Part shown: positions 22,782-35,667 of the stretch, piece after piece
Position numbering within the stretch: the first letter of the stretch is position 1
How the letters are laid out: each line of letters starts with the position of its first letter
Assembly (NCBI GenBank): GCA_014529385.2
Contig: CM043958.1
Span: forward strand, 124,508,817-124,572,816
From: Adiantum capillus-veneris
Lineage: Eukaryota; Streptophyta; Polypodiopsida; Polypodiales; Pteridaceae
Length of the DNA stretch: 64,000 nt
Reading direction: 5' to 3'
The notes under the pieces: model-generated
Told to the model about the DNA's origin: nothing
Database searches by the model: none
Seen by the model: the letters and a program-made list of their open reading frames with translations, nothing else
Program-made: the position numbers and the translations under genes

Positions 22782-23990
22782 AAAGTGCACAATAATGCTA
22801 GAATAATTGCTAAAGATCAAACCACATGTGTGGGCCAAAGGGGGAAAAAGCTTACAGAAAATGGGAGTCAATTTTCTATTGAAGACCATAGAATCAAATG
22901 CAAAGAAAGAAAATCATACAAGACAAAGGAGCATAGAGCGAGTGCCTACATATAAGTTGGAAGATTATTGCAAAGAAGGAAAATGAAACACCATCCTACC
23001 CATGGAATGCAAAAGCTTCAAAATATTCTCTATTCATGATAGTGGAGTAGGTGTATCCATAGCTAAAAAGGAAATCTGAAAAAAGTGGAAAAAACTAGTC
23101 CTAAGAAAAACTTGCATGCAATTTTAGCTAGCGGATGGTTATATTGAAAAGTATATGGGGATGCTAGAGAAAGTAGTAGTCACATCCTATGGAACTAAAT
23201 TCTGACATACATGTGCAATCGTAGATTTTGAAAAGAACAACAATTTTGATGTCATTTTGGGATGTCCATTCATGAAACATCCTAACAATAGTTTGGTAAC
23301 CTATTTAGGACACAAAAGTTTCCTTTCAAAGTTTTGGAAAAAAATGAAATAATTTTAACATATTTATGTGTTTGTAGAAGTCATGAATTCAACTCAGACT
23401 TAACACCACATTTTACATGGGAAAAGTAGTTAAGGGGACACCAAGTATCCAAGGACATAAAAGTGTCATATTACCAATCCATTGTTAAAATGGTTCAAGA
23501 TCAAACTTATGAGCACATCTAATTGAGGCATGACAAAACGACTACATAAGTGATCTTCAAGGATCATTTGTATAACAATGTCACTAAGAAATTTATTGAT
23601 TTTGACGCAGGTGTGATATGTGAGCCAAAAATTTCAGCATGGATTCAAAAAAAAAACATTTGATGTGTCGGGCATCTACTTCTTACAATCTCCTCAAGGA
23701 TATTTTTGAACCGCTTGAGTGGAATCAAACCCACCCTAGACGTATGCATGAGAAAACTTTACCCTGTCAATTTTTTCAACAAGGATATATTTGATATTGT
23801 TCCTCTTCAAGTGATTGGAATAATTTGAGGGAGCCTGAATGATAGTATAGAAGATTGTGTAGAGAGTGAAATAGAATGTATGTGGGGGAGTGTTGAGATT
23901 TCCATAACAGACCTCAAAGATAGAGGAAACCTTCTATGATTCCTATGGACATACATTATTGCACAATAATGAAAGTAATGAGAAATTTGA
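22782..23990 (+). pseudogene. Family E protease segment 1 (continues copy A)
   Basis: The chromovirus insertion splits copy A, and this is its right half. A retropepsin-like region spans about 23030-23300: IHDSGVGVS with D-S-G at 23038-23046, then LADGY-IEKYMG-like residues, then VDFEKNNNFDVILGCPFMKH at 23221-23280 (the ILG strand). The catalytic triad is kept but frameshifts and stops surround it. Sequence to 23990 has a recognisable second copy at 26.9-27.98 kb. No reverse transcriptase follows. Confidence 0.8.
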
Positions 23991-24079
23991 TGCATCATAG
24001 GCCAAAGACCTAGGTAATCATGAAAAGTTAAGAATCTCTATGAATTTCCTAATCAAAAACCAAAAGAACAAGCACAATA

Positions 24080-25566
24080 CAAAGAAAAACAAGACAAACA
24101 AAATCATTTTAGAATACAAGACCCCATATCAATACTAAAGGGAAAAATGCATTACTTGATGCTTGTGGGAGCAACATACTATGTTGAGGACAAGGTCACC
24201 AAGAGGTATGAGAGCTCCTCAGAAAATACACAACAATAGCCAAAGAAAGAGGATATCAAAGACAAACCTAGACCCATCCAAGAGGGTCACCACCAAGAGG
24301 TATGAGAGCTCCATGCAAGAAAGGCCAAAGAAAGAATATACCAAATCCAAACTTGGCCCTTCCAAAGATGCTAAACCAGAAATGATTAAATTGGAGTGCA
24401 CCGTTGAAGATAAAACACCATCAAGGGGGGAGGGGGTCATTGAGGAGATCCTGCAGAGCTGAGCCACTTTGGATGTGGGCTAGAAGAGAGCCGTCGATGC
24501 CTCTCTCGCTTGATCTGTCTCTAGGTAAGTCAGAATCAAGAAGCCAAGGGAAACAAGTGGAGAAAAACTTCTCCAAAAATGGGCGAGAGAGGGAAGTCAA
24601 TGGCAAAGCTATGCAGACTATAAAGACTTGTATGCTTTTACATACATGAATGATCAAGCAGTGCAATTACTATTGGTAGACAAGTACAGTAGAGTGTACA
24701 AGATTAGTGAATCAAATAAGTTGAAATGGTATACTTATGTGGGAGCTTTGATCTCCACATACTACACTCAATTGAATGTAAGCCCAACAAGAAGATTTGA
24801 GACTAACACACAGAGATTTGAGAGCCAAAATGTGATAAGAATAGGATTCAATGAACCTAGAGAACGTACATATGTTTTAGGGGATCAACTTATAGAATCA
24901 ATGGGGTCATAAACTTCTTAGATTGTTGTCCATGGAAGCCAATATTCCAATCTTATGAGCCAAAAAAGAGAATATACCCTTATAATGTGGTTGACAAGAC
25001 TACAATCTGGAGATAGAGACCTAGAGAGAGTGATGAAAAGTATTCTATTGAGATTCCGTCCATGAATGTACAAGATGGGAATAGAATCCTTGGTTAGAAA
25101 TCTTAGATTGATTAGATATATGGACAAACAACAAAAGATGATACCTTCACAAGTTTCCAAAAGTAAAAGCAAAAAGTGTGGTGTATCAACAAGAGATCCG
25201 CATGCACATGTATCAGTATTTCAACAAGTTTTAAATGCAGATCAAGTGCACAATTTCCATGCTCAACATGACGGATTTGGATTGATATTGGAAGGAATAT
25301 CTTTCACATGATTCCAAACACTAAATTGAGAAAGAGTAGCAAAAGAAGCTTTGTATTTTGTGGACAACTATAAATCTTACATTGAGGTAACAAAGGAAAC
25401 TGACACTTTGAGCACAGTGAAACAAGTGCCACAACAAGTGAGGCTGCAACCAAAAAAACAAAACAGTGTACATTATGTACCTAATGTAGAGAAAATCACC
25501 AATGAGGTAGTAAGAAGGATGAATTGGGTTTTCAAACAAGTGGAAGTGAGACATCCATGGAGGTAA
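24080..25566 (+). pseudogene. Family E copy B: gag-side ORFs
   Basis: The fullest copy. 24163-24462 encodes Lys/Arg-rich repeats (KAKERIYQI/KKEYTKSK-type, seen also in C). 24628-24912 encodes LLVDKYSRVYKI ... YVGALISTYYTQLNVSP ... FNEPRERTYVLGDQ. 25066-25566 carries the capsid-like part: DPHAHVSVFQQVL, HNFHAQHDGFGLILEGIS, ERVAKEALYFVDN. The G-F-G-L-x-L-x-G-x-x-x-x-x-F-Q pattern matches the gag of the Ty3 element at 52.65 kb (GFGMTLEGKSLTWFQ). Frames switch and contain a few stops. Confidence 0.75.
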
Positions 25567-26165
25567 TCATCCTATCACCTAGTGTTATATATAGCCAAAA
25601 CCTACAATAACAAATATGACACAACAATCAAAATGGTGTGCAATTGAACAAAAATGAACAAATCATGAAACTAAGGGGTGCTATTACAATTGCAATTTTG
25701 TGAACACATGAACCACCACTGAGATATTTAGTGAGGCAACATAACATTGTGCCAGGGGCCGAGAAACTATAGCTAGGACTAGGAAAGCACTCTCCACTTC
25801 CTAATGACAATAGAGTTAATTCTTAATACACTAAACCAAACAAATCATAGGAAACCAAGCTCTAATTTTAGCATACTATGAAGAGTTGAGCTTAGTGAAT
25901 CTTATGGTGTAGCTACATAAACCATACATATGGAAGAGAAGTGTATTCCCCATGGAAAAACACGGAGCCAATTAGCCAATCATCCTACAAATGTCAGACA
26001 AAATAGAGATCATTACTTGATGGGCAAGAATATTTTAATCTTACTTTCCAACCCAAATTACTAAACTAAGGTATATCCACCCAAATTACTAACCTACCTA
26101 AGGCATATCCATCCAGACAACGCTAGCCACCACCACCACAATGACTACCTAAGCACATAGGACCA

Positions 26166-26204
26166 TGCTATGAGTGTAAGGGTGATCACTAGGCTAAGAA
26201 TTTC
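26166..26204 (+). pseudogene. Family E zinc knuckle remnant
   Basis: Codons read C-Y-E-C-K-G-D-H-stop-A-K-N-F. This is the CX2CX3-4HX4C knuckle with Trp turned to TAG and the last Cys to Phe. Its place between gag and protease fits Ty3 order. Confidence 0.7.
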
Positions 26205-26299
26205 CCTCATTAATGAAAAATAATGAGAATATTTGGATCGTTTTTGGAATGTGAAAAAACACACCTCATTCCTAGTTTTCCAAAGCACCTAGACAAAGG

Positions 26300-27980
26300 A
26301 GGAAAGACCTCTGTGAACATGATAGGCATTCTATCAAGTTTAAGTAGTGTTAGATTTATAATAGATTGCTCCTAACAACATGGTAAAAAGAGACTAGGAT
26401 AAAAACTTCATGAATGAAAAAAGAAATGAAGAGAAATTACTTGAGATTAAACCAACAAAAATTGATATCAAATCCATTAGGACCCGACATAAGTCTTAGA
26501 AGGCCAAAAGGAGAAGATGAGATCCAAATGAGATGTGTTACACAAAACCATGGTAGCAAAGATCTCTCAACCTCACAAGTAGCTAAACCAACATTATGTA
26601 AAAGACCAACATTATGACAAAACATTAGAGCAAAGATGGATGACTTATTCTTATTCAAAAGTTGAGAAAAAAAGGTGAGAAATGTGTAAAAGTTTGATAG
26701 AAACTGCACACGAACTAATGGTACCTATCCAAACCATTCCACACATCTAGAAAAAATGGAATAAAGTTGAGCAAGAACCACAAAAGGAAGTGGAGAGAAA
26801 ACCCCACCACAAGCTATCAATTTTCTATTCAAGACCATAGAATCAAAGGCAAAGAAAGAAAATCATACAAGACAAAGGAGCATATAGCGAGTTCCTACAA
26901 ATAAGTTGAAAGATTATTTCAAAGGAGGAAAATGAAACACCATCCTACCCATGGAATGAAAAAGCTTCAAATTATTGTCTATTCATGATAGTGGGGTAGG
27001 TGTATCCATAGCTAGATAGGAAATCTAAGAAAAGTGGGACTAACTAGTCCTAAGAAAAACTTGCATGCAGTTACATCTAGCAGATGGCTATTTATGAAAA
27101 GCATATGGGGATTGCTAGAGAAAATAGTAGTCACATCCTATGAAACTAAATTCAAACATACTTTTGCAATAGTAGATTTTGAAAAGTACAACAATTTTGA
27201 TGTCAGTTTGGGATTTCCATTCATGAAACATCTTAACAATAGTTTGGTAACCTAATAGGACACAAACATGTCCTTTCAAGCTTTTGGAAAAAAATGAAAT
27301 ACTTCTAGCATATGTATGTGTTTTTAGAAGGCCTTACTTCAACTCAAAATTAACACCACATTTTACATGGGAAAAACAGTTGAGGGGACACCAAGTATCC
27401 AAGGACATAAAAGTGTCATGTTACCAATCCAGTGTTAAAATGGTTCAAGATCAAACTTATGAGCACATCTAATTGAGGCATGACAAAAAACTACATAATT
27501 GACCTTGAAATATCATTCATATAGCCATGTCACTAAGAAATCTATTGAGTTTGACTCAGGTGTGATAGGTGAGCCAAAAAATTCAGCATGGATTTTAAAA
27601 AAAAAAAACATTTGGATGTGTCGAGCATCTAATTAATTCAATCTCCTCAAGGATATTTTTGAACCACTTAAGTGGAATCAAGTATTACCCACCCTAGACG
27701 TATGCGTCAAACAAAATTTACCCTATTAATTTTTGCAACAAGGATATATTTGATATTATTCCCCTTCAAGTGATTGGAATTATTTGAGGGAGCCTGAATG
27801 ATAATGAAGAAGAATATGTAGAGAGTGAAATAGAATGTATGTGGGGGAGGGTTGATATTTCCAGAAGAGATCTCAAGATAGAGGAATCATATAAACAAAC
27901 ATTATTTGAGGACAATGACGATAATGAGAAATTTGAAGCATCATAGGTCAAAAACCTAGGTAACCATGGGAAAAGCAAAG
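26300..27980 (+). pseudogene. Family E protease segment 2
   Basis: 26300-26820 matches 15074-15700, then jumps at a short shared TATCAAT to sequence matching 22868 onward. It therefore lacks what lies at 15700-16157 and 22782-22868 in copy A. The protease D-S-G is at 26987-26995 and the ILG strand reads VDFEKYNNFDVSLGFPFMKH near 27172-27231, with Ile changed to Ser. The frames 27034-27255 and 27284-27472 are parts of it. It leads straight into another gag segment (copy C) with no RT. Confidence 0.78.
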
Positions 27981-27999
27981 GATCTCTATAAATTTCCTA

Positions 28000-29445
28000 A
28001 TCAAAGACCAAAAGAACAAGCACAATACAAAGAAAACAAGACAAACAGAAGAATTTTAGAATAGAGGACCCCATACCAATACTAAAGGGAAAAATGCATT
28101 ACTTGATGCTTGTGGGAGCAACAAACTATGTTGAGGACAAGGTCACCAAGAGGTATAAGAGCTCCTTAGAAAATATGAAATGATAGCCAAAGAAAGAGGA
28201 TATCAAATCCAAATATAGACCATCCAAGAGGGTCACCAAGAGGTATAAGAGCTCCATGAAAAAAAAGGCCAAAGAAAGAAGATACCAAATCCAAACTTGG
28301 CCTATTCAAAGATGCTAAACCAAAAATGATCAAATTGGTGTGCATCGTCGAAGCCAAAACACCATCAAGGGTGGGAGGGGGTCATCAAGGAGACCTTGTG
28401 GATTTTAGTCGCTTTGGATGCAGGCTAGATGAGAGCCGATGCCTCTCTCACTCAATCTGTCTCTAGGTAAGTCAAATCAAGAAGCCAAGGGAAATCATTG
28501 GAGAAAAACTGCTCCAAAATGGGCGAGAGAGGGAAGTCGATTGCAAAACTATGCAGACCATAAATACTTGCATGTTTTTACATACTTGAATGCTCAAGGA
28601 GTGCAATTCATTTTGGTAGACAAGTACAATAGATTGTACAAGATCATGGAATCAAATAAATTGAAAAGGTATACTTATGTAGGAGCTTTGATCTCCACAT
28701 GCTAGACTTAGTTGAATGTAAGCCCACCAAGAAGATTTGAGACTAACCCACAGAAAATTGAGAGCCAAAATGTGATAAGAATAGGATTCAATGAACATAG
28801 AGAACGTACATATGTTTTAGGGGATCAGATTATAGAATCAATGGGGTCATAAACTTTGTAGATTGTTGTCCATGGAAGCCAAGATTTCAATCTTATGAGC
28901 CCAAAAAGAGAATATACTACTATAATGTTGTTTACAATACCACAGTTTGGAGATAGATACCTAAAGAGAGTGATGAAAAGTACTCTATTGAGATTCCCTC
29001 CATGAGTGTACAAGATGGGAATAGAATCCCCAATGAGAGATCCTGGAATGATTAGATATGTGGACAAAACACAAAATATGATACCATCACAAGTTTCCAA
29101 AAATGAAAGAAAATAATGTGGTGTATCAAGAGATCTGCATGCACATGTATCACTATTTAAGCAAGCCTTAAAAGCAGATCAAGTGCACAATCTCCATGCT
29201 CAATATGAAGGATCTGGATTGGTATTCAAAGTAATATCTTTTACACGATTCCAACCACTAGATTGAGAAAGAGTAGCAAAAGAAGCTTTGTATCTTGTGG
29301 ACAACAATAAATCTTACATCGAGGTAACAGAGGAAACTGACGTTTTGAGCACAGTAAAACAAGCTCCACAACAAGTGAGACTGCAAACAAAAAACAAAAC
29401 ATCGTACAATAGGTACCTAATGTAGAGCAAATCACCAATGAGGTA
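28000..29445 (+). pseudogene. Family E copy C: gag-side ORFs, left part
   Basis: Follows copy B step by step: Lys-rich repeat block (28140-28330), CACCATCAAGGG block, 28439-28705 frame (LVDKYNRLYKIMESNKLKRY), then PHAHV/LHAHV and HAQYEGSGL blocks to 29440. It stops where the miniature LTR element is inserted and resumes at 31253. Confidence 0.75.
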
Positions 29446-29450
29446 GTAAG

Positions 29451-29720
29451 TGTTGGGTATGCAAGCCCGGTAATGGTGTCTTAACCCGTGGGCATAGTCC
29501 CTTATAGCATGCAGTGTAGGTTCAATGGTAAGTCAAGTCATGCATGGCAAGTTTGGCTACATATAATGTAAGGCTTGTTATTTTAAAAGTGATCATCAAT
29601 CAACATATAGCGTATAGTTATTTTTTATACAAGCTATCTAGTCACTCTCTCTCTGCAGCACGCTCTTCTCCTTGCCATGAACCCCCACCGGCTTCATCCA
29701 CCATAGCTAGCCACCCATCA
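29451..29720 (+). repeat. Miniature element 5' LTR
   Basis: 270 bp; ends CCACCCATCA five bases before the PBS. Confidence 0.92.
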
Positions 29721-30973
29721 AAAATTGGTATCAGAGCCGCCCGGTCTTAGCTTGAGTCAACATGGCGTTGGAGCAGTCGCTTTGCAGAAGGGGAAGCAAG
29801 CATGTCCAACTGCGTGTTTTTTCTCGTAATCAGCATCAACGAAGTCGCCTTCGCATGCTGAGGACTTTCTGTCACCACATCTTCTTCTACTTTGCCCTGT
29901 ATTGCCCACTGCGAGCAGATTTGTCATCCACACCATCGCCGCCACTGCCTGTTCATTTTTTATAGAGATTCACACTGCCTTTTACATTGGCCGCTCAATT
30001 GGCTTTGAGAAAGGGCGTATTCACACAGTCGTTCCCTCGATCAACTTATTCACATCCTCTACTCGGTGCTCCTAGTAGATAAGCAAGGTGTAGATGGTGA
30101 CTGACAAATCATTGCATATCGAAACGCAGGACTACAGCTCCCCTCTTTTTGTGGCATGAGCAGTAAACACGTATGCAAATTCAGCTAAGGTAATTGAGAA
30201 CATAAAAGTTGCAAAATTTGGCAGTTTTGCATGCAATTGGTTTGGTGGCCTTGCACGTTTTTTGCTAGCATTTAACATATCCACGATGGGCTACAAAGAC
30301 ACTCTTCTCAAGTTTTTTGCTCAGCAACATGTCAAATGGTATAACCATTCCGTCATCCCAAGCAAAGGTGTATGACATGCATCATGTGCCAGTGAGTGTC
30401 AAATCAATGCAAGTTCTTGGGACTATGATCAATGAAGACCTATTTGGTATTGAAGATCAAGAAGGTGATAGCTTGAGGTTGCAATAAATACAGTGCATAG
30501 GCATGTTTAAAGTGCCAAGTAAGGTTTACGACCTGCTCAAACACATCGATAACCACAAGAACGACGAAGATTTGCTTTCAAAAACTTGGTCCATCACCAA
30601 TCTGTAGATTTCAAAGTCAATTTTACATGTTTAGTGTCATAGATCTATGGTTTTCTCCATTGTCAACATCATTGTCCCAAGCCTTGTTTTAGATTATCCA
30701 TTGTCATCTATTGTCATGCTTGTCAATTGCATCATGTCAAAACTTTTGTATGGATTATAGACACTGCCAGATAAAAAGTGGTAAGACCACCCTTTGTTGT
30801 TTGGTCGAGTTCTGGTATGTCTCACACTGATGGTTTTTTGAGGGAAGTGCACACACACACACCTATGTTATAGTCAAGGGGGGGACTTCGACTCATGGTT
30901 TTAGGTGAATGAACTCTGCCTTGTTCTATCTGTCTTGAGTCCATTGCCAGTAATTTGGGCTTGAGGGGGGGGT
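29721..30973 (+). other. Interior of the miniature LTR element
   Basis: Begins with the iMet PBS, then an ATG at 29762 whose frame (67 codons) shows no known domain. Around 30320-30485 a second stretch reads SNGITIPSSQAKVYDM and SMQVLGTMINEDLFGI in one frame, possibly a remnant of a longer gag, but too short to assign. Confidence 0.6.
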
Positions 30974-31247
30974 TGTTGGGTATGCAAGCTTGGTAATGGT
31001 GTCTTAACCCATGGGCACAGTCCCTTATAGCATGCAGTGTAGTTTCAGTGGTGATAAGTCAAGTCATGCATGGCAAGTTTGGCTACACATAATGTAAGGC
31101 TTGTTATTTTAAAATTGATCATCAATCAACATATAGTGTATAGTTATTTTTTTCTACAAGCTATCGAGTCTCTCTCTCTGTGCAGCACGCTCTTCTCCTC
31201 GCCATGAACCCCCACCAGCTTCATCCACCATAGCTAGCCACCCATCA
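30974..31247 (+). repeat. Miniature element 3' LTR
   Basis: 274 bp, matching the 5' LTR with about 15 substitutions or small indels. Confidence 0.92.
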
Positions 31248-31252
31248 GTAAA

Positions 31253-31440
31253 AGAAATATGAATTGGGTTTGTGAGATATCCATAAAAAAAAGGCCATAG
31301 AAAGAAGATACCAAAACCAAACTTGGCCCATACAAAGATGCTAAATAAAAAATGATCAAATTGGAGTGCAAATACCAAGATTTGAAACATACCTTAAAGG
31401 AGATGTGAACAATCGAGATGGAAAGGGAGGTAGACACTAC
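31253..31440 (+). pseudogene. Family E copy C continuation and partial copy D
   Basis: AGAAATATGAATTGGGTTTG continues the gag sequence interrupted at 29445. It soon jumps to AAGGCCATAGAAAGAAGATACC...CTTGGCCC...CAAAGATGCTAAA, the Lys-rich block found at 24320-24375 and 28265-28325. So a further partial copy is fused here. Confidence 0.65.
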
Positions 31441-32238
31441 ATCAAGTCAAATTAGTACTCCATCCCATTACAATGCGTACATGATCAAGGATAGAAGGAT
31501 TGTGACACAGTAGCGCATGAGAGAAGTGAATAAACAAAAGGCATTCTATGATGTGTGGGGAATAACCCTAAATACCTAGTCTTATGTAACCTCTCCCTAG
31601 CCATGCATGGTGATGAGATGATGGGTATGTATATGTCCCATGGACATTTCTAAGCCCTCTACATGTAGGTCAAAATCACCCCTAAAAAGGTACACAGGAG
31701 ATTTCCCCTAGAATATCTCCCAAATGCATGAACCCTAGCTGCTACCACACCTCACATATGATGGCATCCAACCTACCCCTCATTATCCTATATAATGAGC
31801 CCACCTATTCTCATTGGCACCACACTCTACTCTTGTATCTACATGCTAGCCTAATGCAATGAGAATTTGATCATTTTTTCATCTCTCTTTTGTCATTAGA
31901 ATAGCTCTAATCTAATTAGGATTAGTGTTAACATCTCTATGTCACTCTGGCCATGAATGACATGCTAGCTTACCCTTAACCCAGGCCTCTTAATCTTGTT
32001 ATTTGTTTGATCATCATTAATAGCTTAATTGGTTGCATTTAATTTCTATTGCATTAGCATCCAAGGTTAATAATAACCATACTCTCTAGGCACAATTTGG
32101 GCATGAGCATGCTCCACTACCCTTTGGTGACTAGATGAGAGAAAGCTTTAGGATTTAATGCGTTTAGGTATTATCCCCTTTTGGTCAAGCATCTCGTGCC
32201 CTCTTTTCCTATAAGTTTTACATTTTCAATAACTTCAG
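31441..32238 (+). other. Possible solo LTR with TATA box
   Basis: A TG start near 31554 (TGTGGGGAATAACCC), then TCCTATATAATGAGCCC at about 31787, a good TATA context, in a gene-free A+T-rich 700 bp. This is the plan of an LTR (U3 plus TATA) and could be the LTR of family E, which otherwise shows none. No second copy was found, so this is tentative. Confidence 0.35.
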
Positions 32239-33903
<1,665 letters not shown>

Positions 33904-34850
33904 TTCACTTTGCCTAGATCCGTCTTGTGGCCTTGACAAGTCCAAAAATGCTTCAAATTCAATGGAGTTTTGCCTATTTCCTTTCTAAATTCTCTAGATC
34001 ACAAGGATGCACTCAGATGTATCTTTTGACCTCAAACATGGCCTCTAAGACATCATATGCGTATGATGTCTACGTGGTTAGAATGAAATTTGTTTCTACC
34101 CTAGGTGCTCCTTGATGAGTATAGCAAGAATATGTGCTCACAGCAAATTTTGGACATCAAAATTGCACCAAATCACCACTTTTTGACAAGGAAATTCCCC
34201 AAAAGAGTAAAACCCTCTCAATTCTTAATCTAAATGTCGAAATAAAATGAAATTTGGTGTATGTGCAAAGTAAAAAAATCTTCTTGGTGGGTTTACAGAA
34301 CTCTTGGAAATGCTCTCTTATATGCACAGCATCAATCAATCATGAAAAAATGTAAACAAAAACCTGTTTATTGCATTTTTATCCCTCCTCAAAAATCAAA
34401 CTTTTTTGTGATTTTAAATACAAACAAGCAACTCAACAAATAAATCAGTCATGAATAGCTCTAGATCAGAACCAGATCACTTACCTAAAGCTACTTCTAC
34501 ACATTATATGGGGTTCTGCATTTATGAGTAGAAAACGCTTCATTGCCACACACGGACTCGCAAACGCTTTTATCACCTCACAAATTACGCAACCACCAAC
34601 AAGTACTCTAATCTACATCTAATACTACAAATCCTAACTAAATCTATCTAGCTACAGACCATTGGCAAGACACACGCTACTTTGCTATCCACTTGATTAC
34701 GGAATATCCTCTTCCAGATCCACTTAAGAAAAATGCTCTCTTTAGTCAAGATTAAAGCAAGAAACCATCAAGAAAGTTTAATAAGGACTACCTACTAAAG
34801 CAAGCAACCATCACACACGTTTTAGTGGGATTACCTACTCAAGTCCTTGT
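33904..34850 (-). other. Leader of a tRNA-Asp-primed Ty3 element
   Basis: Gene-free A+T-rich DNA just inside the PBS at 34851-34869 in minus orientation, so probably the 5' untranslated leader of that element. Only short frames occur. It is truncated on the left by LTR copy d. Confidence 0.5.
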
Positions 34851-34869
34851 GTCCCCGACAACGGCGCCA
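34851..34869 (-). other. Primer-binding site, tRNA-Asp type
   Basis: The minus strand reads TGGCGCCGTTGTCGGGGAC, one base from the LTR end CCCACAACA. Plant Athila/Tat-type Ty3 elements commonly use TGGCGCCGTTGCCGGGGA, complementary to tRNA-Asp. Confidence 0.85.
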
Positions 34870-34870
34870 A

Positions 34871-35518
34871 TGTTGTGGGAGCGAATTACACCACCTATAA
34901 AGTGCATGCAGTATTACCTAGATCAACATACCGTCAATTGAGGGCATAGATGACATGATAGGCGCATGAAGGCAATATCTATAGCTTGTCAAGCTGAGAC
35001 CATCCCACACATACAACACTCTGGAAGGCCAACTAAACCAAAATCAAGAATCTTACTGCTCTCAACTACACCACCCAACCCACATACACACAAACAAAAG
35101 GAAACTCACAAATCAAACCAGAATCATATGAAACTTAAGGAACACCATTCCCTCACTAGGATACACCTGTCCCAAAGCCTCTACACTCAAAATCCTCACT
35201 CCAAACCCATCTGCAAAAAACACGTATGAAGACACATTAGAATTTGAAAAGTCTCAAAATTGAAATGTATGAGTATCTATGCGTATCTTATGTCGCCACA
35301 ATTCTAATTACTACTTGTACGCAAAAAACACACATCATTTGATTCACTTATGACCATAAATAACTTGTATATGCATTGGCACATGCACTCCATTTTGCAT
35401 GGAATGGTTGGCGTTGTTGTATAGCTCTCTCCGAACCTATCGCAATGGTGCATTCAAATATCCAATGTGATGAACGAGTAGGAAGCAGCATCAGGATGAA
35501 TCTCATGCTCTCTCTTTT

Positions 35519-35609
<91 letters not shown>

Positions 35610-35667
35610 TACGGCAACTCAAAACCTTGATTAAGATAAAGTTTTCTTTACAAAATGAACTAGGTAC
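34871..35667 (-). repeat. LTR of tRNA-Asp-primed Ty3 family (copy G1)
   Basis: Starts TGTTGTGGGAGCGAATTACA next to the PBS and matches 49776-50420 and 50421-51105 (ATAAAGTGCATGCA, ACCTAGATCAACATA, CATGATAGGC, ACTCTGGAAGGCCAACTAAA). It contains (CT)n at 35515-35562 and (CA)n at 35562-35605. Its far end is interrupted by LTR copy e at 35668. Confidence 0.8.

Larger units (their letters stand above)
29451..31247 (+). mobile_element. Miniature LTR retrotransposon (TRIM/LARD-like)
   Basis: 1797 bp with terminal repeats of 270 and 274 bp (TGTTGGG...CCCATCA), roughly 94-95% alike by eye. A PBS TGGTATCAGAGCC lies at 29726-29738 and a purine tract GAGGGGGGGG near 30963-30972. Flanks GTAAG (29446-29450) and GTAAA (31248-31252) are the target duplication with one change. 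The uninterrupted site can be read from copy B (GTAGTAAGAAGGATGAATTGGG). The 1.25-kb interior has no gag, RT or integrase motif, so the element is non-autonomous. Confidence 0.93.

Noticed and set aside
24219-24666. Antisense ORFs opposite family E gag segments
   Set aside because: The plus strand carries the conserved blocks seen in three copies; the minus frames are not conserved between copies.
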